64,000 nucleotides of DNA from an uncultured Flavobacteriales bacterium (GCA_913054135.1 CAJXJK010000007.1:168515-232514), one strand, 5' to 3'; shown: positions 15,771 through 24,142, numbered from the stretch's first letter. Translations and numbers: made by a program. The notes: generated from the sequence alone by a model not told the origin.

Positions 15771-15815
15771 GGTGCCTAACTAGTGAATAAAGTTAATATT
15801 AACTTTATTTCCCTT
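15771..15815. repeat. attC-like site 8 (right edge of array) with 24-base perfect palindrome
   Basis: Outer box GGTGCCTAAC (15771-15780), spacer TAGTG (15781-15785), then a perfect 24-base palindrome (15786-15809, half AATAAAGTTAAT) that takes the place of the two inner boxes with no interior. No convincing GTTRRRY box follows, so the right outer box is lost or diverged. From here to 16085 I see no gene; a run of eight G residues is at 15961. Confidence 0.55.
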
Positions 15816-16085
15816 GTATTTTTTGGTTTCTCTAAGATAAGAAAAATATAGTCGCCACTTTCTATATCAAATTCAGTGCCTTTTGTTGTGTGATCCCAAA
15901 TGATACGTCACCATTTCGTTTGTCTCAATTCAATAGAATCGTTAACAGTGTTGGTTTATAGGGGGGGGCAAAGAACATTGGTCAATCTCAATTGATTACC
16001 TTAAGATACGAATCAAAATGCTTATTTATTTACTTAGCCGTAGTATTAAGCGTATAATTCCACGTCTAAATTTGACCCAATAAAA

Positions 16086-16114
16086 AACCCTGACGTTCTT
16101 GCGAAGTCAGGGTT
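16086..16114 (-). terminator. Rho-independent terminator of the nqr operon
   Basis: Nine-base perfect stem AACCCTGAC (16086-16094) / GTCAGGGTT (16106-16114); on the minus strand it is followed by TTTTTTATTGGG. It lies 22 bases past the nqrF stop. Confidence 0.92.
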
Positions 16115-16136
16115 ATATCTTAAAATGAAATTTAGT

Positions 16137-17438
16137 TTATCCACCAAAATCATCAAATCTTACATTCTCAGGTGGTACACCCCAATCGTCACACATGTTT
16201 TGCACGGCAACATTCATCATTGGTGGTCCACAGAAATAGTACTCAATATCTTCAGGAGCTTCGTGCTTAGATAAATATTGATCAATTACTGCTTGGTGTA
16301 CAAATCCTACGAAACCGTCTCCAGCCTCGTCATTGATGTCTTTTTTCTCTATCCAGTTATCACCTTCTAATGCATCAGATAATACCATATAGAATTTGAA
16401 GTTCGGAAACTTCTCTTCTAGCTCTCTGAAATAGTGAATGTAGAATAATTCAGCTCTTGAACGTCCACCATACCAGTAAGTCACCTTACGGTCAGTTTTC
16501 ATTGTTTTGAATAACTCATAAAGGTGAGATCTCATTGGAGCCATACCAGCACCACCACCAACATATAACATTTCAGCATCTGACTCATTGATGAAGAATT
16601 CTCCATAAGGTCCTGAAATTACAGCTGGGTCACCATCTTTTAAGTTGAAGATGTAAGAAGAAGCGATTCCTGGATTTACTTTCATCCAAGTTCCTGTCTT
16701 TCTGTCAAATGGTGGAGCAGCGACTCTTACATTCAACATAATTTTTCTTCCTTCGGCTGGGTAAGAAGCCATTGAGTAAGCACGTACAGTGTCTTCATCA
16801 TTCTTCATTACTAAGTGACGCATTGCATACGGTCCTTCAGCCCAATCTTTTTCAAATTTATCTGGTTCACCTGGGTGATCTAATGGATGTGCTTTTACAT
16901 CCATATCAGAGAATTTCACTTCACATGGTGGAATCTTAATTTGGATGTATCCACCCGCCTTGTAATCCATATCTTCAGGAATCTCAACGATAAACTCTTT
17001 AATGTATGTTGCTACGTTAAAGTTTGAAACAACTTTCGCTTCCCACTCTTTAACACCCATTACTTCTTCTTCAACATGGATTTCCATGTCTTCTTTTACT
17101 TTTACCTGACATCCTAAACGCCAGTTAGCAGCAATCTCTTTTCTTGAGAAGTGAGGCTCTTCAGTAGGAAGGATTCCTCCACCTCCTGAATTTACTTGAC
17201 AAAGGCACTGAACGCAAGTTCCACCTCCACCACAAGCAGATGGTAAAAAGATACCATTAGAGCTAAGAGTACTTAATAAGGTTCCGCCACCATCAACTTC
17301 AAGCTCATGCTCGCCGTTAATTGTGATCTTAATTTTTCCTGCCGGAGAAATTTTCGCCTTTACAAATAATAATAAGCTTACTAACAATAGAATAACTATT
17401 GTGAAAACTACTATTGTGATTAATATTACTGGTCCCAT
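16137..17438 (-). CDS. nqrF: Na+-translocating NADH:quinone reductase subunit F
   Basis: 433 aa. NADH entry subunit of the Na+-NQR complex in the cytoplasmic membrane. N-terminal membrane anchor (ITIVVFTIVILLLVSLLLFV), then a plant-type [2Fe-2S] ferredoxin domain with CGGGGTCVQC and the fourth Cys in WRLGCQVKV, an FAD domain with the RAYSMASYP flavin motif, and an NAD-binding domain (GGGAGMAPMRSHL; FCGPPMMNVAVQNM), ending DDFGG as in other NqrF. Length is somewhat above the usual ~405-410 aa, from inserts in the FAD domain (KAHPLDHPGEPDKFEKD). Last gene of the operon, 9 bases from nqrE, with a terminator behind it. Confidence 0.97.
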   Translation of the reverse strand: MGPVILITIVVFTIVILLLVSLLLFVKAKISPAGKIKITINGEHELEVDGGGTLLSTLSSNGIFLPSACGGGGTCVQCLCQVNSGGGGILPTEEPHFSRKEIAANWRLGCQVKVKEDMEIHVEEEVMGVKEWEAKVVSNFNVATYIKEFIVEIPEDMDYKAGGYIQIKIPPCEVKFSDMDVKAHPLDHPGEPDKFEKDWAEGPYAMRHLVMKNDEDTVRAYSMASYPAEGRKIMLNVRVAAPPFDRKTGTWMKVNPGIASSYIFNLKDGDPAVISGPYGEFFINESDAEMLYVGGGAGMAPMRSHLYELFKTMKTDRKVTYWYGGRSRAELFYIHYFRELEEKFPNFKFYMVLSDALEGDNWIEKKDINDEAGDGFVGFVHQAVIDQYLSKHEAPEDIEYYFCGPPMMNVAVQNMCDDWGVPPENVRFDDFGG

Positions 17439-17447
17439 TTCTAAGTA

Positions 17448-18188
17448 TTAATTTTCTTCTGAGTTAATATCGTAAACCATTGTCGTTTCATCAGATTCTG
17501 ATTCAACTTCAACTGCACCTGTTTCACTAGTTGTACCAGGCTCGTCTCCACATGATTCTTTTTCAGCTTCAGCATAGTTTAATCCTGAGAAGCTCATGAA
17601 AGCGATTCCCATTAAACCTGTTGTAACGAAAGTGATTCCTAAACCTCTCATTGGAGCAGGAATATGCGAGTACTTGATTTTTTCTCTAATAGCTGCAATT
17701 GCAACAATTGCTAAGAACCATCCAATACCTGAAGAGATACCGAAGTTAGTTGCTTCACCAATTGTAGAGTATTGTCTTTCTTGCATGAATAATGCACCAC
17801 CAAGAATAGAACAGTTTACTGCGATAAGTGGTAAGAAGATTCCCAATGCACCATAAAGCGCAGGAGCGAATTTCTCAACTAGCATTTCAACCAACTGTAC
17901 AATTGAGGCAATAACCGCAATGAACATGATGAATGAAAGGAAACTTAAATCCATATCAGCATAAGATGGATCAATCCATGTTAATGCTCCTTCTTTAAGA
18001 ACGTAGTTTTCAAGTAACCAGTTAACTGGTACAGTAACTCCTAATACGAAGATTACTGCAGCACCTAAACCAACTGCTGTTTTTACAGTTTTAGATACAG
18101 CCAAATAAGAACACATACCTAAGAAATAGGCGAAAATCATGTTCTCAGAAAAGACTGCTTTTAGAAATATATTAATGTGATCTACCAT
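17448..18188 (-). CDS. nqrE: Na+-translocating NADH:quinone reductase subunit E
   Basis: 246 aa against about 200 for the family. Six membrane segments of the NqrDE/RnfAE type are visible, with the conserved Cys in CSYLAVS (first span) and NCSILGG (central span), which hold the intramembrane Fe-S centre with NqrD in the known complex. The extra ~45 residues are an acidic C-terminal tail (YAEAEKESCGDEPG ... SESDETTMVYDINSEEN) not needed for the core fold. Between nqrD (10 bases) and nqrF (9 bases). Confidence 0.96.
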   Translation of the reverse strand: MVDHINIFLKAVFSENMIFAYFLGMCSYLAVSKTVKTAVGLGAAVIFVLGVTVPVNWLLENYVLKEGALTWIDPSYADMDLSFLSFIMFIAVIASIVQLVEMLVEKFAPALYGALGIFLPLIAVNCSILGGALFMQERQYSTIGEATNFGISSGIGWFLAIVAIAAIREKIKYSHIPAPMRGLGITFVTTGLMGIAFMSFSGLNYAEAEKESCGDEPGTTSETGAVEVESESDETTMVYDINSEEN

Positions 18189-18198
18189 GTTTTATTTC

Positions 18199-18873
18199 TT
18201 AATGTTCTTCAATTAATTTTGTATTTCTTGCTCTTTGGATCCAAATGATGATTCCAACCGCGAATAGTGCGAAAGGTGCAAGAATGATAAAGTTGTTATC
18301 CATATAACCTACAGAGTAAGCTCCTGTTCCTTCAATTCTATCTCCGAATAGTGTCATTCCGAAGAATTTACCTGAACCGAAGATTTCTCTGAACACAGAA
18401 ACTAATACTAAGATTACACCATATCCGACTGTGTTACCAATTGCATCCAATAAAGAAGGCCAAGGTTTGTTCGCCATTGCGAATGCCTCAAAACGTCCCA
18501 TAATGATACAGTTAGTAATAATCAGTCCTACGAATACAGAGAGTTTCTCTGCTACATCAGGCATAAATGCTTTCAGTACTTCGTTTACGATAATTACTAA
18601 TGATGCAACAACTACTAGCTGAACGATAATTCTAATTCTTGAAGGAATTAGGTTTCTCAACATTGAGATAATCATGTTACCAGCTCCCAGTACGAAAAGT
18701 ACTGAACCTGTCATTACTAATGCTTGCTCGATAGATACTGTAATCGCTAATGCTGAACAAATACCAAGTACCTGAATAGTTACTGGATTGTTATCATCAA
18801 GCGGCTCTACTACCAACCTCTTGTTCTTCTTAGAGAACAAAGGTTCTTTTGGCGCTTTTACTTTTTCGCTCAT
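18199..18873 (-). CDS. nqrD: Na+-translocating NADH:quinone reductase subunit D
   Basis: 224 aa, close to family length. Multi-span integral subunit with the conserved LGICSALAITVSIEQALVM segment and TNCIIMGRFEAFA, the paired Cys-containing half-helices that pair with NqrE around the Fe-S centre. The N-terminus is a charged cytoplasmic stretch (KAPKEPLFSKKNKRLVV). Follows nqrC with a gap of 3 bases, so translation is probably coupled. Confidence 0.96.
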   Translation of the reverse strand: MSEKVKAPKEPLFSKKNKRLVVEPLDDNNPVTIQVLGICSALAITVSIEQALVMTGSVLFVLGAGNMIISMLRNLIPSRIRIIVQLVVVASLVIIVNEVLKAFMPDVAEKLSVFVGLIITNCIIMGRFEAFAMANKPWPSLLDAIGNTVGYGVILVLVSVFREIFGSGKFFGMTLFGDRIEGTGAYSVGYMDNNFIILAPFALFAVGIIIWIQRARNTKLIEEH

Positions 18874-18876
18874 ACC

Positions 18877-19599
18877 TTAACCTTTAAAATATTTAACGTA
18901 AACCTCTAGGGTTCTATTAACCATCTCTTCAACACCTTTAGAAGTAATTGTTCCTCCGGTGATTCCATCTACTTTTCCGTTTCCAACTTCTTTACCTGTT
19001 CCATCTTTCACAGATTTGATTCCGCCAGAGATTTTTTCTCCTACATATTGTGTGTAGTAGAACTCTTGCTTAATCTCAGCACCTAAACCAGGTGTTTCTG
19101 TTTTGTGATCGAAAGTTGCTCCGTAGATTGTTTCTTTATCGTCATCAACTGCAATATATCCCCAAATTGGTCCCCATAGTCCTGAACCTACAACTGGAAT
19201 GATATATTTTTTCGCACCATCAACTTCAGCTACATATAAAGGATAGTCTCTATCACACCATGATAGGTTCTTATCTCTGTATTGTTTCTTGATGTCTACA
19301 TCAAATGCTTCAAGGTCTCTTTCTTTTCCGTCAGATCCGATTACTACACACTCATCAACTAAGATGTGCTTTTCGTATAGCTTCTCTGCATTTTTACGAG
19401 AGATATCAAGTGTATCGCTACCATTGATTTCTTTAGCGTTGATGGCAGCTAAAATGTCCATCTTCTTTTTGATTTCAACGTTCTTATCTTGGAATGGTTT
19501 TAAACCAATAGATATAGCTGCTAATCCAGCTCCTACTACCACAACAAGGGCGATAGCAAATATAAACGTGTATCCGTTACTGTCTTTGTTAATTGCCAT
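18877..19599 (-). CDS. nqrC: Na+-translocating NADH:quinone reductase subunit C
   Basis: 240 aa. One N-terminal span (FIFAIALVVVVGAGLAAISIG) and a periplasmic FMN-binding domain. The covalent FMN attachment motif is GITGGTITSKGV; the Thr (about residue 222) carries FMN through a phosphoester bond in characterised NqrC, added by ApbE. The substrate-side segments GLWGPIWGYIAVDDD and HKTETPGLGAEI are typical. Two bases from nqrB. Confidence 0.96.
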   Translation of the reverse strand: MAINKDSNGYTFIFAIALVVVVGAGLAAISIGLKPFQDKNVEIKKKMDILAAINAKEINGSDTLDISRKNAEKLYEKHILVDECVVIGSDGKERDLEAFDVDIKKQYRDKNLSWCDRDYPLYVAEVDGAKKYIIPVVGSGLWGPIWGYIAVDDDKETIYGATFDHKTETPGLGAEIKQEFYYTQYVGEKISGGIKSVKDGTGKEVGNGKVDGITGGTITSKGVEEMVNRTLEVYVKYFKG

Positions 19600-19601
19600 A
19601 A

Positions 19602-20816
19602 TTACGCAGCTTTAGGTTTTAGTCTTTTATTTCTTCTCTTGATGTTAGCACCAACTACGTAGTGGTCAATCATAGGTGCCATCACATTCATAAATAGAAT
19701 GGCCATCATTACCCCTTCAGGGTATGCGCCATTGTATACTCTTACACAAATGGAGAGTCCTCCACCCAAGAATCCATAGATAATTTTACCGGTATTCGTT
19801 TGGGCGGCGGTGACTGGATCTGTAATCATGAATACCGCACCAAATGCGAATCCTCCAATTACTAAGTGATTCACTGCTTCCATTTGATAGTAAGGATTAT
19901 CGAAACCTAAGTTTGCCAATAAACCAACTACAAATCCACCTGCGACGAATGATAACATGATTCTCCATGATGCGATACCTGTATACAACAGTAATGCTGC
20001 TCCTATTAAAATGGCAGCTACTGAAGTTTCACCAACTGAACCTGGAATGAATCCCCAGAAAGAATCCATGATAGGCCATTTTGCGGCAAAGGCTTCTGCG
20101 CTAGGTAGCGCCCAATCGGCTTTTGGACCGACAAAGGAGGCTAATTCACCAAGTTGTGTAGCTCCTGAAAATCCATCAGCTAACTGATCTTTTGGTGTTT
20201 CACTTAATCCTGACATCCATACTTTGTCTCCTGACATCATTGTTGGATATCCGAAGAATAAGAATGCTCTTGCTGTTAAGGCAATGTTCACAATGTTCAT
20301 TCCTGTTCCACCAAATACTTCTTTACCAAGTACTACTGCGAAAACAGTTGCGAATGCTACCATCCATAATGGCGTATCAGCAGGAATGATTAAAGGAATT
20401 AACATCCCTGAAACCAAGAATCCCTCTTGAATTGCGTGTTTGTTTTTGATACAGAATATAAACTCAACACCCAGACCGACTGCATAGGATACAATCACTA
20501 TTGGCATAACTTGGATTATTCCATAAATCAGTTTGTCTCCAAAGTGATCCATGTATGCTCCAGCTTCACCTGTTGGCACCATGTGCCAGTGACCTGTATT
20601 GTACATTCCGAATAGTAAACAAGGAATAAGAGCTGTTACTACCATGAACATGGTACGTTTCAAATCTATTCCATCACGAATATGAGAACCACGCTTAGTA
20701 GTTTCTCCTGGCGTAAATAGGAAGGTGTAAAAACCGTCCCACACTGGATGGAATTTGGCCCACTTGCTATCATGCTGTGGCTCCATCTTACGCATTAATT
20801 TCTCAATTGACTTCAA
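19602..20816 (-). CDS. nqrB: Na+-translocating NADH:quinone reductase subunit B
   Basis: 404 aa. Large multi-span subunit, related to RnfD, thought to hold the main Na+ path, riboflavin and a covalent FMN. The FMN-binding Thr lies in GFSGATQLGEL (SGAT motif). Other conserved stretches: FAFGAVFMITDPVTAAQTNTGK, PEGVMMAILFMNVMAPMIDHYV. N-terminal amphipathic region KLMRKMEPQHDSKWAKFHPVWDG as in other NqrB. The gap to nqrA is 30 bases. Confidence 0.97.
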   Translation of the reverse strand: MKSIEKLMRKMEPQHDSKWAKFHPVWDGFYTFLFTPGETTKRGSHIRDGIDLKRTMFMVVTALIPCLLFGMYNTGHWHMVPTGEAGAYMDHFGDKLIYGIIQVMPIVIVSYAVGLGVEFIFCIKNKHAIQEGFLVSGMLIPLIIPADTPLWMVAFATVFAVVLGKEVFGGTGMNIVNIALTARAFLFFGYPTMMSGDKVWMSGLSETPKDQLADGFSGATQLGELASFVGPKADWALPSAEAFAAKWPIMDSFWGFIPGSVGETSVAAILIGAALLLYTGIASWRIMLSFVAGGFVVGLLANLGFDNPYYQMEAVNHLVIGGFAFGAVFMITDPVTAAQTNTGKIIYGFLGGGLSICVRVYNGAYPEGVMMAILFMNVMAPMIDHYVVGANIKRRNKRLKPKAA

Positions 20817-20846
20817 TTTATTTCAATTTAAGTTTAACGAATATTA

Positions 20847-22208
20847 TTACATACACTCTTCGAGAATGACATCAAGTCCTTCACGAATCGTTTCTTGGAT
20901 ATTAACTTTTGATGTACAAACGAATTCACATAAAGCGAAATCTTCAGGAGCAACCTCATAAATACCAAGGTTTTCCATTAGATCAATATCGTTATACATT
21001 ACTGCTTTTGTCAAGTGCATTGGGTAAATGTCAAAAGGAAATACTTTCTCCATTTCTCCTGTCACAACAAAGTTTCTTACCTCACCGTTTAGGTTAGTAT
21101 CTAAAGCATATTTTTTACTTGGCATTAACCAGTTGAAATATGATCTGTTGATTGAGAATTTGCCAATTCCAGGGCCCATCCATCCTTTAGTTAACATAAA
21201 CTTAGGCTCATCACCTTCAGGAATCACAGTAACATGTGAATCATAATATCCTAAGAAACCGTCTAATTCAACTTTTTCTCCAGACAATACATTTCCTGAA
21301 ATATGTCTTACGTTTCCTTCTTTAACATTGTCAGTTAAGACATCTGCCATTGAAGTTCCGATTTGTGTTTTAACGTATTTTGGCGTTTTAACTTCTGAAC
21401 CAGTAACCGCGATTACTTTAGAAGTATCGAATTTACCTGAAGTAAGAACTCTACCAATAATTGCAACATCTTGAGCATTCACTGTCCAAACAACTTCACC
21501 TTTATTAACTGGGTCAATGTGATGAATTTGCGTACCAACATTACCTACAGGATGTTTTCCTGAAATTTTGTTTTGTTGAACACCTTTAGCGCCAGTAAAA
21601 ACAGCATCAGGATTAGAAGTTCCTCTCATAGTAAGGTGAACTTGTCCTTTTGTTAAAGTAGCTAAGGCATTAAGACCTGCTTGAAATGCTTCGTTTTCAC
21701 CATGTAAAACAAAGTCATAATCTGGTGCAAGTGGAGCAGAGTCAAAAGCAGAAATAAAAATCGCTTTTGGTTCGTCATCCGGATTTGCAACAATATCAAT
21801 TGGACGCATCTTAACAAATGGCCAAAGACCACAAGCAAGCATTTTTGCTTTGATGTCAGCAGCTGAAGCTCCGGCAGTATCAATACCACCTAAGTCAGCA
21901 TAAGAGTTCTCAGCATCTGCTTTGATTGTAACTGCTAAAATTCTTCGTTTTTCACCACGAACTATCTCAGCAATTTCACCAGAAACTGGTGAAGCAAACT
22001 TAACGTCTTCTTTGTATTTATTAGCGAAAATGATAGATCCAGCTTGGACCTTATCACCAACCTTTACGGCCATTTTTGGAACGAGTCCATGAAAATCAGG
22101 TGGCTTAACGGCAAAGACAGAAGAACGCTCAGCATTCGACTTAACTTTGTCGGCTTCTCCTATCAGCTTGATATCTAAGCCTTTCCTTAACTTGATAGTC
22201 CTTGACAT
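20847..22208 (-). CDS. nqrA: Na+-translocating NADH:quinone reductase subunit A
   Basis: About 453 aa from the ATG at 22208 (MSRTIKLRKGLDIKLIGEAD), the usual NqrA start; ten more codons upstream are open but overlap the promoter. Soluble cytoplasmic-side subunit without cofactor, needed for quinone binding; typical blocks are VKPPDFHGLVPKMAVKVGDKVQAG, GMWPF-like GLWPFVKMRPID, and PVGNVGTQIHHIDPVNKGE. The C-terminus has two Cys (FALCEFVCTSKVNIQETIREGLD) shared with RnfC. First gene of the nqr operon; a TAnnTTTG promoter is ~28 bases before the start. Confidence 0.96.
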   Translation of the reverse strand: MSRTIKLRKGLDIKLIGEADKVKSNAERSSVFAVKPPDFHGLVPKMAVKVGDKVQAGSIIFANKYKEDVKFASPVSGEIAEIVRGEKRRILAVTIKADAENSYADLGGIDTAGASAADIKAKMLACGLWPFVKMRPIDIVANPDDEPKAIFISAFDSAPLAPDYDFVLHGENEAFQAGLNALATLTKGQVHLTMRGTSNPDAVFTGAKGVQQNKISGKHPVGNVGTQIHHIDPVNKGEVVWTVNAQDVAIIGRVLTSGKFDTSKVIAVTGSEVKTPKYVKTQIGTSMADVLTDNVKEGNVRHISGNVLSGEKVELDGFLGYYDSHVTVIPEGDEPKFMLTKGWMGPGIGKFSINRSYFNWLMPSKKYALDTNLNGEVRNFVVTGEMEKVFPFDIYPMHLTKAVMYNDIDLMENLGIYEVAPEDFALCEFVCTSKVNIQETIREGLDVILEECM

Positions 22209-22235
22209 ATCGATTTTGGAATTTAGATTAAGTGG

Positions 22236-22243
22236 CAAATTTA
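22236..22243 (-). promoter_or_regulatory. nqrA: Candidate -7 promoter element of the nqr operon
   Basis: On the minus strand TAAATTTG (22243 to 22236) matches TAnnTTTG. Transcription would begin about 20 bases before the nqrA ATG at 22208, giving a short leader. Confidence 0.5.
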
Positions 22244-22317
22244 ATTATCTAAGTCCAAAATTCGGTCTATGAGCGGGCTAAATGATTAGTTTAGAATGAT
22301 TCTAAATAAGCTAATCC

Positions 22318-23010
22318 TTACAAGAGGTCTTGTAAATCTTTTAGGTCGTGTATGATATGAGATTTTGTGGTCTTGTGTTCACGCTTCGGATCGAACAAAA
22401 TTGTGCTAATTCCGACCTTCTGAGCTCCCATGATATCCGCTTCAAAATTGTCGCCAATCATCAAGGCATTTTGAGCTGAACATCCAGCTAAATCTAATGC
22501 GTGTTCAAAAACTCTTCGGTGGGGTTTATTGACTCCAACATCTTCTGAGCAAAGGATAACATCAAAGTATTGTTCAAGGTTTGAGCCTCCCATTTTGATG
22601 GATTGCACTTCTTTGAAACCGTTTGTGATGATGTGTAATGGGAATTTGGCTTGCAGATAAGAGAGCGTCTCATGCGTATTTGGAAAGAGATTCTTTTTGT
22701 GAGGGCCTCTTTCAACATATTTGTCGCCAATTCTTTGACCTAAGTTTGCGGCATCTGGCACTCTGAAACGTTCAAGCGTATCTGCAAATCGTCCGAAACG
22801 AACGGTGTGCTTATCAATTTTTCCTTCACGATATTTCTTCCAATACTGTCCGTTAACGGTTTGGTAAGTTGCTAAAAATCGTTCTTTACTATCAATGTGA
22901 AGTGATAATTCAAATTCTTCAAAAAGCTCACCCAAAGTTTCGTTTGAGTTCTTTTCAAAATCCCAAATGGTATGATCTAAGTCAAAGAATATGTGCTCTA
23001 TATGTTTCAT
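22318..23010 (-). CDS. yjjG: HAD-superfamily hydrolase, YjjG-type (noncanonical pyrimidine nucleotidase)
   Basis: About 230 aa from the ATG at 23010, which overlaps the stop of the preceding gene as ATGA. HAD motifs: nucleophile FFDLDHTIWDF, motif II in HIITNGFKEVQ, Lys in GVNKPHRRVFEHAL, and the acidic pair MIGDNFEADIMGAQKVGI. The DLDHTIWDF(E)KNS signature is that of the YjjG subgroup, 5'-nucleotidases that clear noncanonical pyrimidine nucleotides. Standing in one operon with upp (uracil phosphoribosyltransferase) fits a role in pyrimidine salvage or housekeeping; substrate assignment is by family. Confidence 0.85.
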   Translation of the reverse strand: MKHIEHIFFDLDHTIWDFEKNSNETLGELFEEFELSLHIDSKERFLATYQTVNGQYWKKYREGKIDKHTVRFGRFADTLERFRVPDAANLGQRIGDKYVERGPHKKNLFPNTHETLSYLQAKFPLHIITNGFKEVQSIKMGGSNLEQYFDVILCSEDVGVNKPHRRVFEHALDLAGCSAQNALMIGDNFEADIMGAQKVGISTILFDPKREHKTTKSHIIHDLKDLQDLL

Positions 23011-23486
23011 TGTGTAGCGTAAATCCATAAACACATAAGCGCACTATATAAAGCAGTGTTCAATAGCATTAATGGAAATGTTTTTTTCTGGTCTCCGAAA
23101 AATTTAGCACAAACAATTGAGCCAATCGGAATGGAAAGAAAGAGTGGAGCGATTAGCGTCACGCCAAAAATTCCGATTTTCATTTTTATCCAAACAATGG
23201 TTTTGTTCATTCTCGTGAAAGTCTTTTTCTTCTTGACTTCAATTCCATTATCTGCTGCCCACTTTAGTTTTTCTTCTCGTTTTTTAGCTGCTCTTCTCAT
23301 CAATATTCCACTTGACCAGTAAAAGATTGACATTGAAAACCAGGCTCCGACAGTTGTCGCAATGAAGATCTGAATGATATCAAAGAATGTTGGATCAGCT
23401 GCAGCATATGCAAGCCAATGTGAGAAGAGGAATTTGAATGTTCCCATTCCGAATCCTAAGCTGATGAGTCCCCAATTTAAAATCAT
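23007..23486 (-). CDS. Multi-span membrane protein of unknown function
   Basis: 159 aa. Four hydrophobic segments can be seen (~3-24, ~38-62, ~102-128, ~138-156) around a strongly basic cytoplasmic loop (LMRRAAKKREEKLKWAADNGIEVKKKKTF). No family recognised. It overlaps both neighbours by 4 bases (ATGA with upp upstream and with the HAD gene downstream), so the three genes form a translationally coupled operon; whether it takes part in pyrimidine metabolism is unknown. Confidence 0.8.
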   Translation of the reverse strand: MILNWGLISLGFGMGTFKFLFSHWLAYAAADPTFFDIIQIFIATTVGAWFSMSIFYWSSGILMRRAAKKREEKLKWAADNGIEVKKKKTFTRMNKTIVWIKMKIGIFGVTLIAPLFLSIPIGSIVCAKFFGDQKKTFPLMLLNTALYSALMCLWIYATQ

Positions 23487-24142
23487 GATTTTTCTCCGTA
23501 GGCTAAATCTCCGGCATCTCCCAAGCCTGGAATTATATATGATTTGTCATTTAGTTCTGGGTCAATTGCTGCAATCCACATTTCGGTTCCCGCAGGTAAT
23601 TCAACCATTAATCTATCTACAGCAATTTGACTTGCAATTGCAGATATAATATGAAGTTTTGAGTAATTCCCTTTAGATTTTAATGCTTCTAAAGTGAGTA
23701 TCATTGATGTGCCAGTAGCCAACATAGGGTCAGCCAGAACAAGTGTCTTGCCTTCAATTGAAGGTGAGGCCAAATACTCTACAATCACCTTAACTTCTGA
23801 ATCATGATCAGATTCTTCTCGGTAAGCAGAGATGAAAGCGTTTTGAGCCTTGTCAAAATAATTTAAAACTCCCTCATGCATTGATAATCCTGCTCGTAAA
23901 ATGGATGCAATTACCAAGTCATCATTACATTCAACAGATTCAGAAGTGCCTAAAGGAGTAGTAATTGAAGTAGACTTGTAATCAAGATTTTTACTCATCT
24001 CATAAGCTAGTATTTCACTAATGCGTTCCATGTTTTTTCTGAAACGCATGGCATCATTTTGGACATCAACATTTCTTATTTCATTAATGAAATGGTTGAG
24101 AACAGAGTTAGATTTGCCTATTTCGTGAATCACGCTTTTCAA
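23483..24142 (-). CDS. upp: Uracil phosphoribosyltransferase
   Basis: 219 aa. Converts uracil and PRPP to UMP. PRPP-binding loop LADPMLATGTSMILTLEAL and C-terminal uracil-binding motif IPGLGDAGDLAYG are both intact; RAGLSMHEGVLN matches the family's substrate loop. The sequence belongs to the divergent Bacteroidota branch (N-terminus MKSVIHEIGKSNSVLNHFINEIR). First gene of the upp-membrane protein-yjjG operon. Confidence 0.95.
   Translation of the reverse strand: MKSVIHEIGKSNSVLNHFINEIRNVDVQNDAMRFRKNMERISEILAYEMSKNLDYKSTSITTPLGTSESVECNDDLVIASILRAGLSMHEGVLNYFDKAQNAFISAYREESDHDSEVKVIVEYLASPSIEGKTLVLADPMLATGTSMILTLEALKSKGNYSKLHIISAIASQIAVDRLMVELPAGTEMWIAAIDPELNDKSYIIPGLGDAGDLAYGEKS

Larger units (their letters stand above)
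3390..15815 (-). mobile_element. Integron-like gene-cassette array without a visible integrase
   Basis: At least eight related elements (about 3390, 3973, 4584, 8190, 9067, 14743, 15192 and 15771) divide this stretch into units. Each full copy has a 7-base outer box (RYYYAAC / GTTRRRY), a 5-6-base unpaired spacer, a 7-9-base inner box pair and a variable interior, which is the architecture of integron attC sites. Units between them hold short genes, mostly minus strand, whose stops lie 0-45 bases from the next element. Outer boxes on either side of a gene match each other better than the two boxes of one element in several units. I favour the minus strand as array orientation because the genes and a conserved flank (TAGAAAAC on the minus strand) fit it. 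No tyrosine recombinase is present between 1 and 64000, so the array is a CALIN-like relic or is served in trans. A MITE-like repeat family is the main alternative. Confidence 0.6.

Noticed and set aside
3390..15815. MITE, REP-like or transposon interpretation of the repeated elements
   Set aside because: Considered seriously, but no target-site duplications are visible and outer-box complementarity runs across genes rather than within elements. It remains the main alternative and is tested by strain comparison.
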